From IMG/VR virus record IMGVR_UViG_3300029268_000069, positions 1 to 34,730 of that record: a stretch of DNA of 34,730 nucleotides; one strand, written 5' to 3'. Below are positions 13,455 to 22,276 of this stretch, piece by piece. The DNA is from a virus. A program made the position numbers and the translations under genes. Every line of letters starts with the position of its first letter. Positions within the stretch are counted from its first letter, which is position 1. The notes beneath the pieces were generated by a model. The model was not told where the DNA came from, did not search any database, and saw only the letters and a program-made list of their open reading frames with translations.

Positions 13455-13524
13455 AACATTATTACAGTGTATAATTTTATTTGCTATTGGAATTATTATA
13501 GTAACACTATTAGCATCAATATGA
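13435..13524 (+). CDS. 29-residue single-pass membrane peptide
   Basis: ATG 13435 to TGA 13522-13524 gives MEKHIYKTLLQCIILFAIGI and on to IIVTLLASI: a short charged N-terminus and one membrane helix. It is the third tiny membrane peptide of this kind in the window. The compact overlaps on both sides support it as a real gene. Confidence 0.45.
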   Translation: MEKHIYKTLLQCIILFAIGIIIVTLLASI

Positions 13525-13525
13525 T

Positions 13526-13597
13526 ATGGAAGAACAAGAAATAATAGTTTTAGATAATGATAATTATTTAAAAATTAAAGAAGTACCAGAAGGTTAA
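13526..13597 (+). CDS. 23-residue acidic peptide
   Basis: ATG 13526 starts one base after the previous stop and the frame ends at TAA 13595. The product MEEQEIIVLDNDNYLKIKEV then PEG is acidic, with two beta-like stretches. The tight spacing is the only support. A chance frame is possible. Confidence 0.3.
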   Translation: MEEQEIIVLDNDNYLKIKEVPEG

Positions 13598-13624
13598 AAT
13601 GGTGCTTAGTAAAAATAAAAAAAG

Positions 13625-13783
13625 ATGATGAATAGAATTGAATATCAAAATTATTTACAAGATAACATAAACCGGTTGAAAGAAAGTGTAAATTATATAA
13701 ACCAAGAATATATTGGATTAAATCGCGACATTCATTTATGCTTGGTTAATTTACACTTTGCTGGTTTTAGAAAAACTAATTAA
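13625..13783 (+). CDS. 52-residue helical protein
   Basis: ATG 13625 (or 13628) to TAA 13781-13783. It contains MNRIEYQNYLQDNINRLKES and a helical run to NRDIHLCLVNLHFAGF. Heptad-like spacing suggests a short coiled coil. It precedes the sigma factor gene by 7 nt. No family is recognised. Confidence 0.45.
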   Translation: MMNRIEYQNYLQDNINRLKESVNYINQEYIGLNRDIHLCLVNLHFAGFRKTN

Positions 13784-13790
13784 TTAAAAA

Positions 13791-14303
13791 TTGGATAACT
13801 ATGAATACGTTAAAAAACTATACAAAAAACAATCCGATTTAACAAGGATATCAAATTATCATGGTTATTTCAATGAGGATTGTAAAGATATAATACAAGA
13901 ATTATATATAGTTTTACTAAAACTGAAAAATATAAATAGGTATGTTGATGATAATGATGAACCTAACATTTATATTATTTTTATAATTTTAAAAAATTTA
14001 ATTTATCAAGACCGTAAAAAGCGTGATAGAATTTTATATGATGATAATGATATAAATAAATTAAATGTATCAGAAGATACTAATTTTGATATAGATAAAT
14101 TTGAATTCATATTAGAACAAATTGAAAAAATTGATGATGATATTGAATGGTTTAGTAAAAAAATAGTTGAGGTATATATAAATGACAACCATTCAATAAG
14201 GAGCCTTTCAAAGGCAACAGGAATAACACCACATTATATTCAGCCTATTATACATAAGTTCAAGTTGAAATGTAGGGAAGAGTTTATAAAAATCAAATTA
14301 TAA
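13791..14303 (+). CDS. Sigma-70-like RNA polymerase sigma factor
   Basis: In this 170-residue protein, a region-2-like part (about 25-80) has FNEDCKDIIQELYIVLLKLK followed by NIYIIFIILKNLIYQDRKKR. A C-terminal region-4-like helix-turn-helix (about 125-165) has FSKKIVEVYINDNHSIRSLS, KATGITPHYIQPIIHKFK. The order and length match small phage or ECF-type sigma factors. No ATG exists early in the frame, so TTG 13791 is the likely start. It lies directly before the promoter-like box of the fibre operon, so it is a good candidate to recognise that box. Confidence 0.62.
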   Translation: MDNYEYVKKLYKKQSDLTRISNYHGYFNEDCKDIIQELYIVLLKLKNINRYVDDNDEPNIYIIFIILKNLIYQDRKKRDRILYDDNDINKLNVSEDTNFDIDKFEFILEQIEKIDDDIEWFSKKIVEVYINDNHSIRSLSKATGITPHYIQPIIHKFKLKCREEFIKIKL

Positions 14304-14326
14304 AAAAAATACTTTTTAATAAAAAT
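14291..14326 (+). promoter_or_regulatory. Candidate phage late promoter, copy 2
   Basis: AATCA 14291-14295 and TACTTTTTAATAAAAAT 14310-14326 lie 11 nt before the fibre ATG at 14338. The 36-base stretch equals 225-260 except for two bases. Its left end overlaps the final codons of the sigma factor gene. Confidence 0.65.
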
Positions 14327-14337
14327 TACATATCAAC

Positions 14338-17300
14338 ATGTACGAAAACACTTTTTATAAAATAGTAGATAAGATTATAAATCGTTTAACTATAAACGGG
14401 TTCAAGCAAATAACATACGGTACAGAAAGTGATATAGATTTAAAAAAAAGGCAATCTAATTATCCATTAGCGCATATTGTATTACCTAATGGTTCAAATG
14501 ATATAAAGGTTACTAATTTAAGTTTTATAATAATAGTTGCTGATAAATTGGATCAAACTGGTAATGTATATCCACAATACGGTAATAATAATTTAATAGA
14601 TATTCAACAGGATTTATTAACAAGAACTCAAACAACTTTAAAATCATTAGATAAACGTTTTTTATCAAGTTATGATAGTATTGAAATTGGTTATGATATA
14701 GTTTATAATACAAATTTTACAGCCTTTCAAGAAAATTATCCTGAATTATTAGCAGGGTTTGTATTTAATATAGAAATTCAAATGCCTAACATGATAGATG
14801 ATCTATCATGTGAGGATTATTCAATATCTGGCGTACCTACAAGACCGCAAGGTTTTGGAACATCTGGTACTAATGGAACAAGTGGTACGAATGGTACAAG
14901 CGGAACAAGTGGAACATCTGGTAGTTCAGGTAGTTCAGGATCAACTGGTTCATCTGGTAGTTCAGGATCATCAGGAAATGATGGTACATCAGGAACAAAC
15001 GGATCATCAGGAACATCAGGTAGTTCAGGTAGTTCAGGTGAAGATGGAACATCAGGTAGTTCCGGTGAAGATGGTTCATCTGGTAGTTCAGGATCATCAG
15101 GTAGTGCAGGTTCATCTGGTAGTTCAGGATCATCAGGTATTAATGGTACAAGCGGTTCATCAGGAACATCAGCAACTAATGGAACATCAGGTAGTTCAGG
15201 TACTTCTGGTAGTTCAGGTTCATCAGGTAGCGCAGGTTCATCAGGTATAAACGGAACCAGTGGTTCATCAGGTAGCGCAGGTTCATCTGGTAGTTCAGGT
15301 TCATCAGGTACAAATGGAACATCAGGTAGTTCAGGTACATCAGCAACAAATGGAACATCAGGTAGTTCAGGTACATCAGCAACAAATGGAACAAGTGGTA
15401 CATCAGGTAGTTCAGGTTCATCTGGTAGTTCAGGTTCATCAGGTACAAACGGAACAAGTGGATCATCAGGTAGCGCAGGTTCGTCAGGTACAAATGGTAC
15501 AAGCGGATCATCAGGTATAAATGGAACAAGCGGTTCATCAGGTAAAAATGGAACTAATGGTACAAATGGAACAAATGGAACATCAGGTAGTTCAGGAACA
15601 TCAGCAACAAATGGTACAAGCGGATCAAGTGGAATAAATGGAACATCAGGTAGTTCAGGTATTAATGGAACATCAGGTAGTTCAGGAACATCAGCAACAA
15701 ATGGCACAAGCGGATCAAGTGGAACAAATGGTACATCAGGTTCATCAGGTATAAATGGTACATCAGGATCAAGTGGAACATCTGCAACAAATGGAACAAG
15801 TGGAACGAGCGGATCATCTGGAAAAGATGGTACATTTGTAGGTTCATCAGGAACATCAGGTAGTTCAGGTAGTTCAGGTGTTAATGGAACATCAGGTAGT
15901 TCAGGTGTTAATGGAACATCAGGTAGTTCAGGTGTAAATGGTACATCAGGTAGTTCAGGTTCAGCAGGTACAAATGGTACATCAGGTAGTTCAGGTTCAG
16001 CAGGTACAAATGGTACATCAGGTAGTTCAGGTAAAAATGGAACTAATGGAACTAATGGAACTAATGGAACATCAGGTAGTTCAGGTGTTAATGGAACATC
16101 AGGTAGTTCAGGAACATCAGGAACTAATGGTACATCAGGTAGTTCAGGTAGTTCAGGTAATTCTGGAACAAATGGAACATCAGGCAGTTCAGGATCAAGT
16201 GGTACAAGTGGTACAAGTGGATTAGATGGTGCGGTGCAAGGATTAATTTTATGGTATGATAATATTTCATCTGATCAAACTAAACCTGAAATAATAGGAA
16301 ATACAACTATTGCATTTGTTAATAGTAATCCAGACACTATAACTCGTGCTGCAGGTAGTTTTGTAACTGATGGATTTACAGCAGGACAAAAAATAAAAGT
16401 ATCAGGATCTTCTCAATCTGGAAATAATGCAACTTGGGTAGTAACAGCAGTAACTGACTCTACATTAACATTAGCAACAATAAATGCATTAACAGCATCT
16501 GCATCTGGAAGTAGTATAACAATTATACAAGATTATGAAAAACTAACAAGAGTGCCTTCTGCTGGAACAGAAGTTGATGAATCACAATCTGTAGTATTGG
16601 CTGATGGTGGAGTTGCGTTAGATAATTACATGACAGTTGATATGGTTCCAGGAGCATTAAGTATACCAGTAGGAATATGGAAGTTTCATGGATTTTATTA
16701 TCGTACTGGTGGAGGGTCAGGAATTGTTACATTCAAATATGAAGTATTAAAATTCAATCCTTTAACAGGAATACTTACATCTTTATTCACAACAGTTGCA
16801 ACTGATGAAATAACAGCGGATACATTAGCAACTGCGCAAGAAGTGATAACTTCTCATACTATTAGTTCAGATATTGCGTTATTAACAACTGATAGATTAG
16901 TTGTTAGAGTTTTAACATATAATACAAGTACAACTGCTAGGATAGCACATTTTGTTTATCAAGGATCATCAAGAGCTTCCCATATTAATACAACTTTTGC
17001 TGTAACTGGTATAAATGGAACAAGTGGTTCATCAGGAACATCAGGAACAAGTGGTATAAATGGAACTAATGGTACAAGCGGAACATCTGGAAGTTCAGGA
17101 ACATCTGGCTCATCAGGAACAAACGGAACAAGTGGTTCGTCAGGTACAAGTGGTAGTTCTGGTTCCTCAGGAACAAATGGTACATCTGGTAGTTCAGGTA
17201 TTAATGGTACATCTGGTAGTTCAGGCTCATCAGGAACAAACGGAACAAGTGGTTCATCAGGTAAAAATGGTACAAACGGTACTAATGGAACATCAGGTAG

Positions 17301-18933
17301 TTCAGGAACAAGTGGTAGTTCAGGTTCATCAGGTACAAACGGAACGAGTGGTTCGTCAGGTGTAAATGGAACAAGCGGTAGTTCAGGAACATCTGGTACT
17401 AACGGAACATCAGGATCAAGCGGTGTTAATGGAACATCAGGTAGTTCAGGTATTAATGGAACATCAGGTAGTTCAGGAACATCTGGCACTAACGGAACAT
17501 CAGGATCAAGCGGTGTTAATGGTACATCAGGTAGTTCAGGATCATCAGCAACTAATGGTACAAGTGGTAGTTCAGGAACATCTGGAACAAATGGTACATC
17601 AGGTAGTTCAGGTAAAAATGGCACAAACGGTACAAACGGTACAAACGGAACAAGCGGTTCATCAGGAACATCAGGAACATCAGGTACAAATGGAACAAGT
17701 GGTTCAAGTGGTGTGAACGGAACATCTGGTAGTTCAGGTGTTAATGGAACATTAGGTAGCTCAGGTACAAGCGGTAGTTCTGGTTCATCAGGAACTAATG
17801 GAACATCAGGTAGCTCAGGTTCATCAGGTACAAACGGTACAAGTGGTTCATCAGGTAAAAATGGAACAAACGGCACAAACGGCACAAACGGAACATCTGG
17901 TAGTTCAGGCTCATCAGGAACAAACGGAACAAGTGGTTCATCAGGAAGTTCAGGTATTAATGGAACATCAGGAAGTTCTGGTTCATCAGCAACTAATGGA
18001 ACATCAGGATCAAGCGGTAGTTCAGGAAGTTCTGGTTCATCAGCAACTAATGGTACAAGTGGTTCATCAGGTAAAAATGGTACAAACGGTACAAATGGAA
18101 CAAGTGGTTCATCAGGCGTAAATGGAACTAATGGAACATCAGGTAGTTCAGGTTCGTCAGGTATAAATGGAACAAGTGGTAGTTCAGGAACATCAGGAAG
18201 CTCAGGAACATCAGGTTCAAGTGGAACAAACGGAACAAGTGGTTCATCAGGAACATCAGGTTCAAGTGGTATAAACGGAACAAATGGTACATCAGGTTCA
18301 TCAGGTGTAAATGGAACATCAGGTAGTTCAGGAACATCTGGTAATAATGGTACAAGTGGTTCATCAGGAATTAATGGTACTAATGGAACATCAGGATCAA
18401 GTGGTGTTAATGGTACATCAGGCAGTTCAGGATCATCAGGAATTAATGGTACAAACGGAACTAATGGTACAAGTGGTTCATCAGGTGTAAATGGAACTAA
18501 TGGAACATCAGGTAGTTCAGGATCATCAGGTGTAAATGGTACATCTGGTAGTTCAGGTTTAGGAACAAATGGTACATCAGGTAGTTCAGGAAGTTCAGGA
18601 TTTTATAGTACTGTTGTTGAAGCTCAGGATGCTGGTCACACTTTAACAACCGCTGATGCATTTACCACATTTACCTGTAATTCAACTGGTAATCAAACAT
18701 TTAATTTACCAAGTGTAGGTGCTGGTGAAATTGGATATGAATTTACATTTGTAAAATTAGGAACTGGACAATTAATTATTCATCCAGCAGATAGTGATAC
18801 AATTGAAGATAGTGGTGCAGGATCAAATACATATTGTGCTGATGAAGGATTAGCAACAGTAACATTAAAATTGATATCAACAACTCAATATGTTATGAAA
18901 TATGCATTAGGAGTTTGGATTACAACAACTTAA
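14338..18933 (+). CDS. Giant collagen-like tail fibre protein
   Basis: This 1531-residue protein has five parts. Residues 1-170 are a folded domain (YPLAHIVLPNGS, then LAGFVFNIEIQMPN) resembling a tail-terminator-like family of Bacteroidetes phages. Residues 174-633 are Gly-X-Y triplets (GSS, GTS, GTN, GIN, GVN, GKN). Residues 634-890 are a beta-rich domain (FTAGQKIKVSGSSQSG, YMTVDMVPGALSIPVGIWKF), probably a receptor- or sugar-binding jelly roll. Residues 891-1421 are a second triplet block. Residues 1422-1531 are a beta C-terminal tip (ending GVWITTT). The triplets contain no Pro and are Ser/Thr/Asn rich, so the stalk would be a non-prolyl collagen-like triple helix. It is first gene after the promoter-like box. 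Confidence 0.75.
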   Translation: MYENTFYKIVDKIINRLTINGFKQITYGTESDIDLKKRQSNYPLAHIVLPNGSNDIKVTNLSFIIIVADKLDQTGNVYPQYGNNNLIDIQQDLLTRTQTTLKSLDKRFLSSYDSIEIGYDIVYNTNFTAFQENYPELLAGFVFNIEIQMPNMIDDLSCEDYSISGVPTRPQGFGTSGTNGTSGTNGTSGTSGTSGSSGSSGSTGSSGSSGSSGNDGTSGTNGSSGTSGSSGSSGEDGTSGSSGEDGSSGSSGSSGSAGSSGSSGSSGINGTSGSSGTSATNGTSGSSGTSGSSGSSGSAGSSGINGTSGSSGSAGSSGSSGSSGTNGTSGSSGTSATNGTSGSSGTSATNGTSGTSGSSGSSGSSGSSGTNGTSGSSGSAGSSGTNGTSGSSGINGTSGSSGKNGTNGTNGTNGTSGSSGTSATNGTSGSSGINGTSGSSGINGTSGSSGTSATNGTSGSSGTNGTSGSSGINGTSGSSGTSATNGTSGTSGSSGKDGTFVGSSGTSGSSGSSGVNGTSGSSGVNGTSGSSGVNGTSGSSGSAGTNGTSGSSGSAGTNGTSGSSGKNGTNGTNGTNGTSGSSGVNGTSGSSGTSGTNGTSGSSGSSGNSGTNGTSGSSGSSGTSGTSGLDGAVQGLILWYDNISSDQTKPEIIGNTTIAFVNSNPDTITRAAGSFVTDGFTAGQKIKVSGSSQSGNNATWVVTAVTDSTLTLATINALTASASGSSITIIQDYEKLTRVPSAGTEVDESQSVVLADGGVALDNYMTVDMVPGALSIPVGIWKFHGFYYRTGGGSGIVTFKYEVLKFNPLTGILTSLFTTVATDEITADTLATAQEVITSHTISSDIALLTTDRLVVRVLTYNTSTTARIAHFVYQGSSRASHINTTFAVTGINGTSGSSGTSGTSGINGTNGTSGTSGSSGTSGSSGTNGTSGSSGTSGSSGSSGTNGTSGSSGINGTSGSSGSSGTNGTSGSSGKNGTNGTNGTSGSSGTSGSSGSSGTNGTSGSSGVNGTSGSSGTSGTNGTSGSSGVNGTSGSSGINGTSGSSGTSGTNGTSGSSGVNGTSGSSGSSATNGTSGSSGTSGTNGTSGSSGKNGTNGTNGTNGTSGSSGTSGTSGTNGTSGSSGVNGTSGSSGVNGTLGSSGTSGSSGSSGTNGTSGSSGSSGTNGTSGSSGKNGTNGTNGTNGTSGSSGSSGTNGTSGSSGSSGINGTSGSSGSSATNGTSGSSGSSGSSGSSATNGTSGSSGKNGTNGTNGTSGSSGVNGTNGTSGSSGSSGINGTSGSSGTSGSSGTSGSSGTNGTSGSSGTSGSSGINGTNGTSGSSGVNGTSGSSGTSGNNGTSGSSGINGTNGTSGSSGVNGTSGSSGSSGINGTNGTNGTSGSSGVNGTNGTSGSSGSSGVNGTSGSSGLGTNGTSGSSGSSGFYSTVVEAQDAGHTLTTADAFTTFTCNSTGNQTFNLPSVGAGEIGYEFTFVKLGTGQLIIHPADSDTIEDSGAGSNTYCADEGLATVTLKLISTTQYVMKYALGVWITTT
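14857..16221 (+). repeat. Collagen-like coding repeat block 1
   Basis: Degenerate 9-base units coding Gly-X-Y, dominated by GGTAGTTCAGG and GGTACATCAGG words, run from residue 174 to about 628 of the fibre. Interruptions are rare (for example GTFV near 15830). Because codons differ mainly at third bases, many long near-identical words are shared with 17008-18600, 28370-28614 and 3436-3533. Confidence 0.9.
17008..18600 (+). repeat. Collagen-like coding repeat block 2
   Basis: The second Gly-X-Y block of the fibre gene covers residues 891-1421, with the same words as block 1. A larger repeated module of the type GKN-GTN-GTN-GTN followed by GTS-GSS recurs in both blocks, suggesting expansion by unequal recombination. 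One interruption (GLGTNG) lies near the end. Confidence 0.9.
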
Positions 18934-18942
18934 AAATTAAAA

Positions 18943-20019
18943 ATGACTGATAAAAGTAAATTATATTTTGGAAAATATGTGGATTATGGCTCATTACAAT
19001 CTACTGAAAGATTTAAAGTTATGTTAAATAGACACGTTGAAGCCGGATCTTTGAGTACAAAAACTACTGTTAGTACATATTCATTAATTTTACAAACATC
19101 TTATTATGGGGGGGTATTATCACAGAATGGTGATTTACATTTTGTACCATTTACTGCAAATGTAGGTCAAAAAATATCACCAACAGGAGTTGTATCTACA
19201 TATTCATTAGTATACACAACAGCATCGGGGGCGTATGCTGGAGGTATTTTTGCCACAAACGGTGATATACATTTTGCTCCACACGCGGCAACAGTAGGTC
19301 AAAAAATATCGGCATCTGGTGTAGTTTCAACATATTCATTAGTATATACTAATTCATCAGGTGCTTATATTGGCGGAGCATTAGACACAAATGGTAATAT
19401 ACATTTTTCACCGTATGTAGGAAATGTAGGACAAAAAGTTTCATCGGCAGGTGTAGTATCAACATATTCTATGGTATATACAGGTGGTTCTTATCAAGGT
19501 GCAGTAGTTGCTTTAAACGGTGATCTACATTTTATAGGAAGAGGTGCTTTAATAGGTCAAAAAATAAATACAGCAGGAGTTGTATCGACATATTCATTAG
19601 TTCATACAACGGTATCTGAACCTTATATTGGTGGTGTATTAGCACCTAATGGTGATATTCATTTTATACCATTTAGCGCAAATGTTGGTCAAAAAATAAA
19701 TACATCAGGAGTTGTATCAACATATTCATTAGCATATACCGCAAACTATTCATATGTAGGAGGAGTTTTGGCACCTAATGGTGATATTCATTTTGTTAAT
19801 TGGACTGCACCTGTTGGTCAAAAAGTTAGTTCAACTGGAGTAGCTTCAACATATTCATTAGTATATACATCTGGTACAGCATACTTGGGTGGAAATCTCG
19901 ATAGTAATGGAAATATTCATTTTATACCGTTTAGTTCACCAGGTCAAAAAATATCAACACAATCCGCACTTCCTTTTAGTTTAGGAATGTGTGTAAATAG
20001 TTACTTTAATAAATTTTAA
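18943..20019 (+). CDS. Seven-repeat beta-propeller protein 1
   Basis: This 358-residue protein has an N-terminal 41 residues (MTDKSKLYFGKYVDYGSL, then FKVMLNRHVEAGS) followed by seven repeats of about 43 residues with the pattern VVSTYSLVYT-x-GGVLAxNGDIHF-x-GQKI and a short end NSYFNKF. Seven repeats fit a seven-bladed beta-propeller. Variation concentrates in the loop after VYT and the residues before GQKI. It is the first of three tandem paralogues after the collagen fibre and is likely a virion adhesin or fibre tip. Its N-terminal part is shorter than that of the other two. Confidence 0.65.
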   Translation: MTDKSKLYFGKYVDYGSLQSTERFKVMLNRHVEAGSLSTKTTVSTYSLILQTSYYGGVLSQNGDLHFVPFTANVGQKISPTGVVSTYSLVYTTASGAYAGGIFATNGDIHFAPHAATVGQKISASGVVSTYSLVYTNSSGAYIGGALDTNGNIHFSPYVGNVGQKVSSAGVVSTYSMVYTGGSYQGAVVALNGDLHFIGRGALIGQKINTAGVVSTYSLVHTTVSEPYIGGVLAPNGDIHFIPFSANVGQKINTSGVVSTYSLAYTANYSYVGGVLAPNGDIHFVNWTAPVGQKVSSTGVASTYSLVYTSGTAYLGGNLDSNGNIHFIPFSSPGQKISTQSALPFSLGMCVNSYFNKF

Positions 20020-22209
20020 AAAATGGCAGATATATCAAGATATATAGACGGAATAGATGGTTGGGTAGGACACATACCAACAGCTGATAACTCAACATTA
20101 GATACTGATTTAGTTGAATGGAAAAAATTTCAAGTGATGCTTAGAAAAAGTGTTAATGGTGGTCAGTGTTTTAATGATGGTATAGTTTCAACATATCCTT
20201 TGGTATATACATTAGCAGACGCTTATGCTGGTGGAATTATTGGTTCAAATGGTGATGTTTATTTTGTATCATCAGCAGCAAGTGTTGGTCAAAAAATAAA
20301 TTATAATACAGGAACTATATCAACATTTTCATTAGTTTATACTGGAACTTATGTATTTACAGGTGGCGTTTTAGATTCTAATGGTAATGTTCATTTCGTT
20401 CCATCAGGCGCGAGAGGTCAAAAAATTAATTCATCTGGAATTGTATCAACATATTCATTAGTATATACAGCGAGTGATGGATATGTTGGTGGTGTTGTAG
20501 CAACTAATGGTGATGTTCATTTTATACCGAGAGCAGGAACAAGAGGTCAAAAAATTAGTTCATTAGGAGTTGTTAGTACATATTCATTAGTATATACTGG
20601 TAGTAATTATTTTGGAGGAGCACTTGCTGCAAATGGTGATATACATTTTATACCAAGATCAGCAACAGTTGGTCAAAAAATTAGTTCAGCAGGAGTAGTT
20701 TCAACATATTCATTAGTTTATACTGCTGATAATGCTTATTGCGGTGGAGCTATATCTGCAAATGGCGATATTCATTTTATTACATTTAATGCAGGAGTAG
20801 GTCAAAAAATTAATTCAGCAGGAGTAGTTTCAACATATTCATTAGCTCATACAACTGGAAATGGATATGTAGGAGGCGTTTTAGCACCTAATGGTGATAT
20901 ACATTTCATACCATATAGTGCTTCAGTAGGTCAAAAAATTAGTTCAGCAGGAGTTGTTAGTACATATTCATTAGCATATACTACTGCTGGAAGTTATTTT
21001 GGTGGAGTTCTAACATCTAATGGTGATATACATTTTATACCATCAAGCGCAGCATCAGGACAAAAAATATCAACATTACCTAATATACCTTTTACAAAAA
21101 ATACAGTTTTATCATCTTTTTTTAATAAATTTTAAATTATACAATGGCAGACAAATCAAGATATGTTTCAGGAATAGATGCAGGACCAGGTAAAATTCCG
21201 CATAACGATGATAGTACATTAGATACTAATTTAGTTGAATGGAAAAAATTTAAGGTAATGCTTAGAAAAAGTATTGATGCCGGTACAGTGTTTAGTAATC
21301 AAATTGTTAGTACATATCCATTAATATACACAGCTGGTAATACATATTTTGGTGGTATTCTTGCTATAAATGGTGATGCTCACTTTGTGCCATATTCTGC
21401 GACAGTAGGTCAAAAAGTAAATTCATCTGGTGTAGTTAGTACCTATGCTTTGGTTTATCAAGTTTCATCTGCATATAGAGGTGGTGTTCTTGGTGTTAAT
21501 GGTGATATACATTTTATACCATATGCCGCAGCAAGAGGTCAAAAAATTAACGCATCTGGTGTAGTTTCAACATATTCATTAGTATATACCGCGCCTAATG
21601 CGTATGGTGGTGGTGTTCTTGGCCCTAATGGAGATATACATTTTGTTCCTGAAATTGCGACAGTAGGTCAAAAAATTAATTCATCAGGAGTTGTCAGTAC
21701 ATATTCATTAGTTTATACATTAAGTCCAGCTCCTTATAGAGGCGGAGTTCTTGCTGCAAATGGTGATATACATTTTGTTCCTGTAAATGCCGTGGTAGGA
21801 CAAAAAATATCATCTGCAGGCGTAGTATCAACATATTCATTAGTATATACTGCCGCCTCGGCATATGCATCAGGCGTTTTATCATTTGATGGAGATATAT
21901 ATTTTGTTCCAGGTAGTGCTGCGGTAGGACAAAAAATAAGTATTGATGGCACAGTTTCGACATATAGTTTAGCACACACCGGGTCAAATGCATATAGAGG
22001 TGGTATTCTTTCACCTAATGGAGATATACAATTTTCACCAGATTCGGCGACAGTAGGTCAAAAAATTAATTTATCAGGCGTAGTGTCAACTTATTCATTA
22101 GTATATACGGCAGCTAATGCGTATAGAAGTTGTATTTTAACACCAGACGGTGATATACATTTAGTACCCTCGAGTGGAACTGTAGGGCAAAAAATATCTT
22201 TGCTTGGTG
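19066..22209 (+). repeat. Twenty-one 129-bp propeller-blade coding repeats
   Basis: Three sets of seven repeats, about 123-132 bp each, are spread over three genes. Near-identical DNA words such as GTCAAAAAATTAGTTCAGC and TCAACATATTCATTAGTATA recur within and between the genes. This offers substrate for recombination between blades and between paralogues. Confidence 0.8.
20023..21135 (+). CDS. Seven-repeat beta-propeller protein 2
   Basis: This 370-residue paralogue starts 3 nt after the previous stop. Residues 1-53 (GIDGWVGHIP, STLDTDLVEWKKFQVMLRKS) are nearly shared with protein 3. Seven repeats with GQKI endings follow, and the C-terminus is SSFFNKF. The shared N-terminal segment with its basic helix may be the virion attachment part, with the propeller exposed. 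Loops between the conserved strands differ from proteins 1 and 3, as expected for divergent binding surfaces. Confidence 0.65.
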   Translation: MADISRYIDGIDGWVGHIPTADNSTLDTDLVEWKKFQVMLRKSVNGGQCFNDGIVSTYPLVYTLADAYAGGIIGSNGDVYFVSSAASVGQKINYNTGTISTFSLVYTGTYVFTGGVLDSNGNVHFVPSGARGQKINSSGIVSTYSLVYTASDGYVGGVVATNGDVHFIPRAGTRGQKISSLGVVSTYSLVYTGSNYFGGALAANGDIHFIPRSATVGQKISSAGVVSTYSLVYTADNAYCGGAISANGDIHFITFNAGVGQKINSAGVVSTYSLAHTTGNGYVGGVLAPNGDIHFIPYSASVGQKISSAGVVSTYSLAYTTAGSYFGGVLTSNGDIHFIPSSAASGQKISTLPNIPFTKNTVLSSFFNKF

Positions 22210-22262
22210 CTATACCTTTTAATAATGCAATTTGTATGTCAAGTTTTTTTAATAACTTTTAA
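21144..22262 (+). CDS. Seven-repeat beta-propeller protein 3
   Basis: This 372-residue paralogue has residues 1-53 as the shared N-terminal segment (DDSTLDTNLVEWKKFKVMLR), residues 54-355 as seven repeats of 43-44 residues, and a last 17 residues ending MSSFFNNF. Repeats 5 and 7 diverge (YASGVLSFDGDIYF, YRSCILTPDGDIHL). The sequence starts 8 nt after protein 2. Like the others it lacks a signal peptide, as expected for a virion component. Confidence 0.65.
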   Translation: MADKSRYVSGIDAGPGKIPHNDDSTLDTNLVEWKKFKVMLRKSIDAGTVFSNQIVSTYPLIYTAGNTYFGGILAINGDAHFVPYSATVGQKVNSSGVVSTYALVYQVSSAYRGGVLGVNGDIHFIPYAAARGQKINASGVVSTYSLVYTAPNAYGGGVLGPNGDIHFVPEIATVGQKINSSGVVSTYSLVYTLSPAPYRGGVLAANGDIHFVPVNAVVGQKISSAGVVSTYSLVYTAASAYASGVLSFDGDIYFVPGSAAVGQKISIDGTVSTYSLAHTGSNAYRGGILSPNGDIQFSPDSATVGQKINLSGVVSTYSLVYTAANAYRSCILTPDGDIHLVPSSGTVGQKISLLGAIPFNNAICMSSFFNNF

Positions 22263-22276
22263 AAATAATATAGAAA

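Noticed and set aside
14817-17885. Long minus-strand frames (14817-15707 and 16959-17885) rich in Pro, Val, Glu and Asp, plus plus-strand frames rich in Val, Gln and His across the fibre
   Set aside because: They are shadows of the Gly-X-Y repeats. Codons GGT/GGA, TCA and ACA read on the other frames give PDVP and HQVV type repeats automatically. The sense frame has folded end domains and the promoter-like box.
14857-18600. CRISPR-like periodic repeats
   Set aside because: The period is 9 bases and follows the reading frame. There are no unique spacers of constant length and no cas genes.
614-18999. Similar N-terminal phrases in the portal (FGEYVSYGSL) and first propeller protein (FGKYVDYGSL)
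   Set aside because: Eight of ten residues agree, but the surroundings do not and the DNA differs. It is too short to claim homology, though it could be a shared docking peptide.
18943-22262. Diversity-generating retroelement behind the propeller loops
   Set aside because: No reverse transcriptase gene and no template repeat with adenine-biased differences were seen. Variation is spread over blades.
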